This document shows positions 13,580 through 23,042 of a stretch of DNA of 64,000 bases, one piece after another (the stretch's first letter is position 1; every line of letters begins with the position of its first letter). The translations under genes were made by a program, and so were the position numbers. The notes under the pieces were generated by a model. That model had not been told where the DNA came from, searched no databases, and was given only the letters and a program-made list of their open reading frames with translations. Source of the stretch: Letharia columbiana (Eukaryota > Ascomycota > Lecanoromycetes > Lecanorales > Parmeliaceae); the NCBI RefSeq assembly GCF_014066305.1, contig NW_023501037.1:868001-932000 (forward strand). The letters run 5' to 3'.

Positions 13580-14102
13580 CTACGCTACGTAACGAAGTAA
13601 AATAAGACGAAGTTTTAAATACTTAATACTATCTCTCTTTAAGACGAGATTTTAATAAAGTAAAATTAAGTTAAGATAATATTTTTTTATCGAGATAATA
13701 AGAGTATTTCGTTATTCTTATTAAGCGTTTAATTAGATTAGCTCGAGACTATTATCTCGATAACGCCTCTATAATATCTTCTATAGCGCTCTCGTAATAT
13801 TTCTCTTCTTATATATCTTATTATCTTTCTAAGCATCTATATCTTACTCTAATTTAAATTATAATATCGTATTCTATACTCTATTTTATTATACTTCTTA
13901 ATATAGAATATTAAAATTTAGAGAAATCGCTTAGTAATACTTAGGGTTTATCGAATTAACGAAGTATATTTCGAAATCTCAGCTCCGAGTTATAGGCGGG
14001 GTCGAAGTTTCGAGCTTCCTCGAAACCCCGACCCGAAACCCTATTCTAACCTCGACTCCTTCGAAATCTCATCGAGATTTCTTATCTTATTACGTAGCGT
14101 AG
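13580..14102. mobile_element. Family D: 523-bp TIR element (MITE-like)
   Basis: The element starts CTACGCTACGTAA (13580-13592) and ends with the exact reverse complement TTACGTAGCGTAG (14090-14102). CTCTAG sits directly outside both ends (13574-13579, 14103-14108), so it is a probable target duplication. The outside sequence resumes the interrupted family B sequence. There is no coding frame. A GC-rich near-palindrome lies at 13997-14035. Further, less complete copies lie at 18.74-19.74 kb. Confidence 0.8.
13997..14035. repeat. GC-rich inverted repeat (hairpin) inside family D
   Basis: CGGGGTCGAAGTTTCGAG and CTCGAAACCCCGACCCG are inverted around a CTTC spacer. The two arm mismatches are AA against GG, that is RIP-type transitions in one arm. 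The original arms were probably perfect. Confidence 0.8.
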
Positions 14103-14108
14103 CTCTAG

Positions 14109-16700
14109 CTAAATAGCTAACTAGACGACTTATTCGATAATCGTCGAGAGATAATATTTAAGAATTCTAGTATTATTATTTATATTATTACTATAAAACT
14201 ACTATATAATTTATATTAAATAGTCGTAATCTATTATATAAACTTTATTTAATTCTTTCTATAGTGAAATCGTTCTATATAAGTTTCTTTCTTATATAAA
14301 GAGATTTTATAGATAGCGTATCCTCCTCTAATCTTTTATACTCTCTTACTATTACTACTTATTTCTTTATTAAACCTTCGAAATTCTTTCTTCTAACGAT
14401 TTAAACGATATATAAAATACTATTAAACGATCTTTAAGTCTTATTATTTATAATTATTTTATATTAATTTTAATAGAGTAGAAAGTAAGATAAGAGGTTA
14501 TCGAGATCGTTTATCTTTTCTATCTTTCTTAAGTAATCTTATTATTATCTATTTAAGAAACGTCTAATACTTCTAACGAAATATTTCTATAGATTCATAG
14601 AGTTTAAAAGTATTCGAAAGATCTTTTATCTAATTTCCAGTGAAATTAGAGTATTTATATTCGATTATAAGCTCTATAAGAAGAATATATAGTTATTAAT
14701 ATATTAAATCGATTAATCTCCCTCTATATATCTATTATAGTAGAAAAAGATCTTCGAAATATCGAAATTCTTTTATTAGACGTTATTTCTATTCTCTTTA
14801 AAAGTAGATAAGATAATATAATTATTAATACTTATTCTATTAAGACGCTTTCTCTTTTTAATAATAATATTATTAATCTCTCTAATATCGTAGATAGTAA
14901 TAAGGGCTAAAATAAGATTATTATTCTATTAGACTACTTAATAAGAATATCGTTCTAAACTACTATAATAAGAGTATCGTATAAAATATTCTTAATAAAT
15001 CGCTATTTTATCTCTATAAGTAATTCTAAGAAGATTTATTTAATTTAGCTTTATAGTCTTATATATAGTTATTCTTATAATCTTTAACTTACTAGCTAGC
15101 TTTAATTTAATAAAATAATTATTTATAAAGAGAATAAAGTTAGAGAATAGTATATTAATAATTAATTTAAAGACTATAGCGCTTATATCTCTAAGACCTT
15201 TAACTTTAAATCTATTCTCGAGATCTTATTTAGATAAATATTATATATAGTTATAGAGATAGCTCTTATTATTAATTATAAAAATCTTATATTTCTTCTT
15301 AATTAACTTATCTAAAGTTATAATAGAATAATAAATATATCTTATCTTCTTAATTATATATTTATTAATTATATAATAACTATTTAAGATATATAATTTC
15401 TTTTAATTACTTTATATCTTATCGATAAATAAAAGTATCTTCTTATATTATATAGACTTCTAATATCTATTCTTTTTAATAGTAAAAGAATTCTCTTCGT
15501 TAGAATCTAAATAATAAATTATTCTTCGAAGAAGTATATAGCGATCTTATATTATTTCGCTAGTAAGAATCGAAGATATCGAAGTAATATTATTAATTCT
15601 TTAATAATTATAAATAGTAGAAAAGCGATAGATTCTTATATAGATTATAATAGCGACGAAGATTTTTAGCTTCGAAATACGAGTAAGTTTTTAATAAGAA
15701 TCTAAAGAACTCTATCGAGAAGTATATAAATTTATACTTTTATAAAGTATATTCTAGATAATAGTAGTTTATATAAAGCTAAATACTAAATATAAGAGAA
15801 TTATAAAGTTATTCGAAAAGTAATTAATAAGTATATAATACTCGATTTATAGTAGTTAATACTTAGATAATATAGATATACATCGAAGAAGAATATTATA
15901 TTACTTAAGTTTTTCTTTCTTATCTCGATCGTAGCCTCTTTTTTTTAACGTTTCTAGATCTTATATACTTCGTTCTTATTAGACTAAGATAGAGTAGCAA
16001 TTTTAGTTATATTAAACTATATTTAATAAAATAGTAAGAAAGAATATAAAAAAGTCGCGTTCTTAAAAGACGCGATTTTTAAAGCTAAAATGTTATCTCG
16101 GCTCGGCGATTATCGAATAGAGATCTCTTATATTACTAATAAGTCTTCTAATTTCGATACTTCTTCTTCTATTATATTATACGTATAAATAAATACTTCG
16201 ATAATCGAGTAATATAGAAATTAAATAAATTATTACTATTCTAATTATAAGAATTAAAATCGTATAATAAGTATATTATTATTCGAAAATAGAAAAATAA
16301 GATTATATTCTTAATAAAAGCTAGTATAATCTATAATAGAGATATTTAAAAATATATATAGCTATAATATAAATAAGATAAGTTTTATAGTATATAAGTT
16401 TATTATAATATTAATAAATTTAATTACTAGTCGAAAAGATATATTATATCTTATAGAATATTTTATATTAAGTAATATTATATCGTACTCGAATATAATA
16501 TAAATAGAATTAAATATTATTTTATTTTTCTAATATAGATTTAAAATCTTAATAATATATATTACGATATAATATATCTATAATATTATATTATAAAATA
16601 ATATATATATAAGATATTTCGTTAAGATTTCTATATTTAGAAGTATAAAGTAGCTATTTTAATTATTATTCTAGTTAACGACTAATCGTATATACTTTTA
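14109..16700. other. Unidentified RIP-degraded interior of the 5.1-kb element
   Basis: There is no open frame of note and no reverse transcriptase, integrase or transposase motif that I could read on either strand. CpA and TpG are rare. This may be an insertion in the family B element or its lost autonomous coding part; I cannot tell which. Confidence 0.45.
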
Positions 16701-16710
16701 TTTAATATAT

Positions 16711-16868
16711 TATTATAGCTATTACTATTATAGTATTTACTACTCTTATAATTAATACTATTATAGCTAATATTATTATATTTATTATTATTATAGCTAT
16801 TATTATTATAGTTACTATTATTATAACTATTACTTACTATTATAACTATTACTATTATAGCTACTATC
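16711..16868. repeat. 15-bp minisatellite (TATTATTATAGCTAT type)
   Basis: Imperfect tandem copies of a 15-bp unit close to ATTACTATTATAGCT are interspersed with 18-bp variants. The same unit recurs at 16,998-17,040 and, in near-perfect form, at 59316-59435. Confidence 0.85.
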
Positions 16869-17054
16869 GAAATATAACTTTCGCGTATTCTAGTTATTAT
16901 ATTCTTTAATTATCTAATTTTATACTATATTTAAAATCTAGTCTCGAAGAGATTTTAAAGAATTAATTTATTCGTTCTATATATTATATATCTAATATTT
17001 TAATAGCTATTACTATTATAGCTATTACTATTTATTATTTAAATAATTTATTAT

Positions 17055-17465
17055 TATATAATAGTTATAATAGTATTAATTATAATAGTATTAATTATAA
17101 TAATATTAATTATAATAATATTAATTATAATAATATTAGTTATAATAATATTAATTAAAATAATATTAATTAGAGTAATATTAATTAGAGTAATATTAAT
17201 TAGAGTAATATTAATTAAAGTAATATTAATTAAAATAATATTAATTAAAGTAATATTAGCTAGAATAATATTAATTAAAATAGTATTAGTTAGAGTAATA
17301 CTAGTTAGAGTAATATTAATTAAAATAATATTAATTAAAATAATACTAGTTAGAATAATATTAATTAGAATAATATTAATTAAAGTAATATTAATTATAA
17401 AAGTATTAATTATAATAGTATTAGTTATAATAATATTAGTTATAATAGTATTAGCTATAATAAAT
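17055..17465. repeat. Long 15-bp minisatellite (TAATATTAATTATAA type)
   Basis: About 27 tandem 15-bp units have the form TAATATTAATTAnAn. The first units carry TATAA, the middle ones TAGAG or TAAAA, and the last ones TATAA again. It is the reverse complement of the CTATTACTATTATAA type seen nearby, diversified by point change. Confidence 0.88.
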
Positions 17466-17876
17466 TAGAATAATAACTAGAATAACTACTTATACTTTTA
17501 AATATAGAAATTCTTATCGAGATATCTTATATATATATTATTTTATAATATAATATTATAGATATATTATATCGTAATATATATCGTTAAGATCTTATAC
17601 TATACTAGATATAAAATTATATAAATCTTAATAACTTATATTATATTAGAGTATAGTATAATATATTAATATTTTATATTATATTATATCTTTTTAACTA
17701 GTAGATTTAATAAAAGAATCGATTTAGATAATATTAAGAGATATTTAATAACTATAAGTATATTAGAGAATTAACTTAAAGTATTATATTATTAAATATT
17801 AATATAAACTTTACGTAAACGTCTAATATAACGTCTATTAATCTATAAATATAAATCTTTAAATATTACTATTAAA

Positions 17877-18018
17877 TATTAAGAAATTATTATAATTTAA
17901 CTTATATATATATATAGTATAAAAGTTATTAACTATTCTATATAATTTATAAATAAATATATACGATACTAAGTTTACGCTAGTAACTATATAAGTATTT
18001 CTAAGATATCTTATAATA
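17877..18018 (-). repeat. LTR of the 5.1-kb family B element (right in window)
   Basis: This 142-bp direct repeat of 12934-13077 has the same length as the clean LTR. It is preceded by a mutated copy of the sequence that lies inside the LTR at 51,352-51,532. Confidence 0.78.
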
Positions 18019-18087
18019 TATAGTCTAGTAAGTTAACTCTAACTCTAATAATTCGCTTTATATACTTTTATTTAAGAGTTATTTTTA

Positions 18088-18177
18088 GAAGATAGCTATT
18101 ACGCGTATAGTCTTTATCTAGTAAATATATAGTCTTTATTTATTAGATATATAATTCTTTTAATTAAGTTAGCGATT
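18088..18177 (+). repeat. Left arm of a 90-bp inverted repeat
   Basis: It starts GAAGATAGCTATTACGCGTA and ends AGTTAGCGATT. Its reverse complement is at 20243-20331, with differences mostly transitions. The arms enclose 2.07 kb that includes two family D copies. Confidence 0.8.
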
Positions 18178-18309
18178 ACGTAAAAATTAATAAATATTAA
18201 TTAAAAATAATAAAGAATTTATATTTAGTCTCTTTAAGATTCTTATAAAAATACTTAATAATAATAAGATAAGCCTTTTTATATCTCTTATTACGTTTTC
18301 GATATAATA

Positions 18310-18500
18310 TAAGAAACCTTACTAGCGTAACTCCTTACTAGCGTAACTTGGCATATCGCTTTCTTTTCTTTCTTCGAGAACGTTTATAGCTTAATTATTA
18401 TTCAATCACAATCAGAATCAAGAAACACCTTTCCCTTCTTCGTGAAACTCCTTTTCAGAAGTATATGTATGCTTCTTACATAGTATTTCTAATACTTTAT
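18310..18500 (-). repeat. Dispersed repeat with a preserved, unmutated patch
   Basis: This is the inverted counterpart of about 3,915-4,095. From 18,345 to 18,480 it keeps CpA and TpG (CTTGGCATATCG, TTCAATCACAATCAGAATCA, AAACACCTTTCCCTTC, GTATATGTATGC), unlike everything around it. ACTAGCGTAACT is repeated in tandem at its left side. No frame is open for long; function unknown. Confidence 0.65.
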
Positions 18501-18739
18501 AGATTTATAATTTTAAATAATTTTAATTTATTAATTAATAAAGTTTTTAAAAAAAAAAAATATAGCGATAGCTAATTAACTAACTACTCTCTTTACTTAC
18601 TATAAAAAATACGTTTATTATATTTAAATATTTACTATCTATCGACTACTTAATCTTTCTATATTTAAAATATATTAAATATAATTTTATTACTCTATAT
18701 ATAGATTTATATAATATTATCTTATTATTCTTATATAAT

Positions 18740-19740
18740 ATTACGCTACGTAACGAGACGAAATAGAGCGAGATTTTAAATATCTAATACTACTTCGCTT
18801 CGAGTCGAGATTTTAACGAGATAAGATTAGATCGAGATAGAATTTTTCTCTCGAGATAATAAAGATATTCTATTATCTCGCTAAGTTTATTAATTAGATT
18901 AGCTCGAGACTATTATCTTTATAATATTTCTATTATACTTCTTTAAATATATATTCTAAGTATCTTTCTAAGTATTTATATTTATACTCTAATTTAGATT
19001 ATAATATCGTATTTATACTATATAATAAGACGAGATAAGACGAGATTTCGAATATTTAATACTATCTCGCTCTAAGACGAAGTTTTAACGAGATGAAATT
19101 AAGTCGAGATAGTATTTTTTTATCGAGATAATAAGAATATCTCGTTATTCTCGCTAAGTATTTAATTAAGTTAGCTCGAGGCTATTATCTTAATAATATT
19201 CTTATAACGTCTTTATAACGTCTTCGTATTTTCTTAATCTTATATATCTTATTATCTTTCTAAATATCTATATCTTATACTTTAATTTAAACTATAATAT
19301 CGTATTTTCTATTCTATTTTATTCTATTCTTAATATATTTTATTAAAATTTAGAGAGGTTACTTAGAGATACTTAGAGTTTATCGAGATAATGAAATATA
19401 CTCTAAAACCCCGTTCTCGAGTCGAGACGAGGTCGAGGTTTCGAGCGAAAACTCGAATCTCTAACCCCCTTCGAAACTTCGTTAAGATTTTATACCTTAT
19501 TATATAGCGTAATTATATTCTATATTTTATTTTATTTTATTTTTAATATATTTTATTAAAATTTAAAGAGATTACTTAGAGATATTTAGAGTCTATTAAG
19601 TTAATAAGATATATCTTAAAATTTCATTTTCGAGTTAAGACGAGATTAAGATTTTAAGAAAACTCGAAATTTTAATTCAAAATCCTATCTCAACCTCGAC
19701 TCCCTTCGAAATTCTATTAGAGTTATTACGAGCGTATTCT
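18740..19740. repeat. Cluster of incomplete family D copies
   Basis: There are three overlapping or truncated copies. One starts TTACGCTACGTAACGAG near 18,751. A second runs from about 19,022 to 19,505, with a GC-rich core at 19,395-19,480. A third, shorter one from about 19,510 to 19,740 has its core at 19,610-19,720. Each repeats the order GACGAGATTT...TATCGAGATAATAA...GCTCGAGACTATTATCT...CTCGAAA/CCCC core...CTTCGAAA. No coding capacity. Confidence 0.7.
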
Positions 19741-20242
19741 TAATATATCTCTTAGCTTTATAACTAGCGAGTCTTAACGAAGATATCTTCTATTATATTA
19801 TATCTTCTTTCTATTTATATAATTCGATATCTTAGTTATCTTATTTAATATATCTATATTAATATTATATCTATATCGATTCTAATACGAGTTTCTCATC
19901 TCGTTACGTAGTATATATAATATTATTATCTCGCTATTTTTCTCTTATAATTTATTTAATCTATTTATCTTATTATTATTCTTATATAATATTTAATTAT
20001 TAAAATAATTATTATAATAATTATAAATTCTTTTATTATAATATTTTAATATAGAGATAAATATAGAGATAGATATAAATATAAATATACGCTTTAATCT
20101 TTATTTATTAAATAAAAAATATAAATAAACTATAGAATAAGAGTTAATTCTATTATTATATTCTACTATAAAGATATTTAACTCGAAGATACTAGATACG
20201 AGTTTTTTACTATTTTATATTAGATTTTATTAGTTTTCGCGC

Positions 20243-20331
20243 GATCGCTAATTTAATTAAGGGGGTTATACGCCTAGTAGATAAGAGTTATATATTTAAT
20301 AAATAAGAGCTATACGCGTAATAGCTATCTT
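20243..20331 (-). repeat. Right arm of the 90-bp inverted repeat
   Basis: Reverse complement of 18088-18177. It keeps GGGGG and CGCC where the left arm has AAGAA and TATC, so it is the less mutated arm. It lies at the edge of the gene island. Confidence 0.8.
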
Positions 20332-20568
20332 TTAGAAATTTCAATTACGTTAAAACTATACTTCTTAATTTTTCACTTATAGCTTATATAAAAGTTTCTA
20401 AATTAAGTTTCGAAGATTAGTATTAAGATTTTAAAGCTACTATTCGAATATAAAGTTATTAATTACTATACGTCGTTGATAATAAATTTTTAAAAATCGT
20501 ATATTTTAGTAGTTTAAGCGTCGATCATTAATTTGACGTAGTCGAAAATTCTAGAAATAACCCTCGGC

Positions 20569-20649
20569 TATTGGGGGTATTTAATTCGTATTAAATTCGA
20601 TTTCTAATAACGCTAGTACAATGATATTGCGGTGCTTTTTATTTTCTTC
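20569..20649 (+). repeat. RIP-mutated copy of the short repeat found in the oxidase intron
   Basis: This 81-bp segment has the same length as, and is collinear with, the reverse complement of 24644-24724. All differences are transitions: ATTCG for GTTCG, AAATTCG for GGTTCG, TTTCTAATAACG for TTCCTAACGGCG, GATATTG for GATGCTG. It marks the left border of the gene island; downstream, CpA and TpG return to normal. Confidence 0.85.
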
Positions 20650-21560
20650 GGCCCTTATAGGGTCTTCGAGGATCTGGTCTATGGCCCTTAAAATGTTTAA
20701 GTGCTAATTCGGGCCGATCGTGTCGATTGTACCTTACATTACAGATCGTGCTGATAGTAAGACGTATTTCGCTTGCTGATCCTGCTATCTGGGCCGGACA
20801 TAAGCTGATTTGTGCTATACCGGCAAAATGGTTTGTGAAGCTAGGGGAGCCGGGAGCTTCGGGCCGATCTACGCAAGTCCATGAGTAGTACGATTAACAC
20901 GAATCGGCAGAATTAACTCCTTTCTTGAATATGGCAATTCACACACTTTTTTCCCGAAATTTCTAGCATTAGGTAGTCTCTAGTCCACGTGGGTATGACT
21001 ACGGATTACCGATGCTTCAACAAGTGTTTCAGTTCCGGTCATCACTTCGATCGCCGCCGAGATGGGGCCTTCCCTCTAATTGTCAGGTCTCAATGCAACA
21101 ACACTTTGTCTGGACCCGTGTCCGCTTTTGCAGCTTGCTCCGCCACATTGTATGTTGGCCGGCACCGTGTCGAATCATCTCAAGCCTGTTATCAGCAACC
21201 CTTTTTTAACGGGTCAAGACGTCTGGAACATGCAGAAAGGGGCGGCTGCAGGCAAGGCTGGAAAGCGCCTTGCTTACTGCCGTCTTACCGCATAACGAGG
21301 GTGACCATCAAGCACTTTAAATCGTGCCCCGCACTCGGCTCGCTGACGAGTACACAACACCACTAGGCATATTTCTAGGGTTCCATTTTAGATAGTGTGC
21401 GTCCATACTGCCTGCAAAAGGAAGTTCGTTTGCAGTCAAAATGGGGGCATGACCAGGTTGATGTGGTTAATCGGATCGTCACGATGTTTCAATCACTCTT
21501 CGCTACACAAGAATCCTGCAGTCCATGATAGGATTCTGGCAAGGCTGAAGTGATGAACCA
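20650..21560. other. Island DNA without a supported gene
   Basis: Base composition is normal. A 125-codon frame at 20989-21366 and two smaller ones overlap it in other frames, but none shows a domain, a hydrophobic pattern or splice sites that would extend it. I read the stretch as the upstream region of the rhodopsin-domain gene. A species-specific short gene cannot be excluded. Confidence 0.55.
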
Positions 21561-21563
21561 CAG

Positions 21564-21573
21564 TATATATAAG
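21564..21573 (+). promoter_or_regulatory. TATA box of the rhodopsin-domain gene
   Basis: TATATATAAG lies about 100 bases before the ATG at 21671, in unmutated DNA, and is followed by a C/T-rich leader (CTTGCCTTCCCTGAGACTC). The position suits a fungal core promoter. Confidence 0.6.
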
Positions 21574-21670
21574 TGGGGGGAATAGCGTTCTTCGCTCAGT
21601 ATCTTGCCTTCCCTGAGACTCATAGGCTCCACACAAAAATCACTCGACATATCAATAACTATTTTTCAAT

Positions 21671-22950
21671 ATGTACGGAGTCGCTAGTTTCATCGTCACG
21701 GCCATTTTGTTTCCACTGCTTGGCTTTTTAGCCGTATGCTCGAGATTTTATACGCGCATCCGTCTTACGCCCACCTTTGTGGGTATCGACGACTGGCTGA
21801 TTGCTTTCTCCTGTCTTCTGGTTCTAGGCCAAGGTGCTTCTCAGATCGTTGGTATGATACTAAAGCCTCTTCGTCTTAATCAGAACGAGTCAGTAGAGAA
21901 AGGCTTGAAGTAGAGATCTTTCTGACTCGTATATAGGCGCTGTCATAGGATCGCTTGGGAGAGATAACGAGCCGACTGTTGAATGGCGCGAGGCAAATCA
22001 GGCCAAGGTATAGTCCTTTAAAAGCCATCCTGTTCTACTTTTGAAGAATAATAACGCTTTGCTAACTTAACATTTATCATAGATTAATTATGCCACCATT
22101 ATCGTCGAGAAAGTCACATACAGTTGTATCAAACTCAGCGTTCTCTTCTTCTACCGTCGTATCTTTCTTCGGCAAAAGTCATTTCGAATCGCGAATAATA
22201 TCCTGGTCATTCTCATCGCGCTCTGGGGTCTCGTGTTTTTGTTATTGCAGGTGGTTCTTGAAACTGACAATGAAACTCTCGCTCTGCCTCGGGGCTCGCA
22301 GGAGTGGTTACTGTTGTGGTTTGCTATCACGGATGTATTGGGTGATATTGCGGTTCTTGCGCTGCCATATCCGTGTATTCGCAAGTTACAGATGAGCAGA
22401 CGATTCAAAGTCGAGCTGAGCTTCGTGTTTTTGCTGGGCACGCTGTGAGTCGAACCGTCTTCTTGCGCATAGGCAATGAGTATTGCTTGAACACTGACTC
22501 GTTATAGATCACTTGTCTTCGGCGTAGTACGACTATACTTCGTTGCAGTTAATTTTGCTAGTATGCCTCCTCTACATAGCATACGTTTCTTAATCAGCAG
22601 TTGGTGGTATCCGCTTAAAAGGCAAATACTAACCTGGTACAGTCTTCTTTCATCCTCCAAAAACGACTCCGAAGGCCCATTCCGAGCCAACCTTCTGGAC
22701 GACGGCCGAAGTCTCAATCGGCCTTTTGGCAGCCTGTCTTCCCCCTCTAAAGCCTCTGCTTGAAAAGATGGGCGGCGCCTTAAAACGTAGTCTTGTCTCA
22801 TTTCGTGCGAGCAGGAGCAGAAAATCCGAAAGATTGTCGAGTGTCGAAAACATTGCGAAGATTGACGGCTTCAACGAGGTGAAGTTGGAGGCAGCAAAGG
22901 GGACAGAGTATGAGATGACCGACTTCGACAGAATCGAAGTGGAGGAATAG
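21671..22950 (+). CDS. Fungal rhodopsin-domain integral membrane protein
   Basis: Five exons join in phase: 21671-21851, 21937-22007, 22083-22444, 22508-22560 and 22643-22950, giving 324 residues. Introns start GTATG, GTATA, GTGAG and GTATG; branch sites CTGAC, GCTAAC, ACTGAC and TACTAAC precede TATAG, CATAG, TATAG and TACAG. The protein has an N-terminal membrane segment (about 5-24) and the D-D-W after the first loop (residues 40-42). Later it has K-L-S-V-L-F-F-Y-R-R-I-F, a D-I-A-V-L-A-L-P-Y-P block, F-W-T-T-A-E-V and A-A-C-L-P-P-L-K-P, all typical of the fungal 'rhodopsin domain' family, and a charged C-terminal tail. Family members are multi-pass membrane proteins of mostly unknown role; no retinal-binding function is implied. 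It converges on the oxidase gene, with 92 bp between the stops. At 324 residues it is slightly short for the family, but complete. Confidence 0.88.
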
Positions 22951-23042
22951 GCGGGTATTTAGCAATGCCATGTGAGGCGTACCATGTCATTCACCATCTC
23001 AAAGGGTACTCTTGATGCCACGGTCTAGATCGTTGCCAAGTC

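Larger units (their letters stand above)
12934..18018 (-). mobile_element. RIP-mutated LTR-flanked family B element with nested insertions
   Basis: A degraded, enlarged relative of the BIR-carrying element at 50315-51674. Its two ends (12934-13077, 17877-18018) match those LTRs position by position once C-to-T and G-to-A changes are allowed. Just inside the left end comes the mutated ATTGCCCACAAAAAACAGAG sequence. Just inside the right end is the mutated primer-site region (AATATTACTATTAAA for GGTGTTGCTACCAAT). The flanking pentamers CGTAA and TATAG differ only by transitions and so could be a mutated 5-bp target duplication. The 5.1-kb length is explained partly by a TIR element at 13580-14102 and by minisatellites around 16.7-17.5 kb. 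Bases 14,110-16,680 are unidentified. Sense is taken as minus from the relative. Confidence 0.75.

Noticed and set aside
20989..21366. 125-codon plus-strand frame in the gene island, with two overlapping smaller frames
   Set aside because: No domain, signal or splice extension; overlapping frames of similar size suggest chance. Kept as possible but not called.
22151..22874. Minus-strand frames over the rhodopsin-domain gene
   Set aside because: Antisense shadows; the plus-strand exons join in phase with good splice sites and family motifs.
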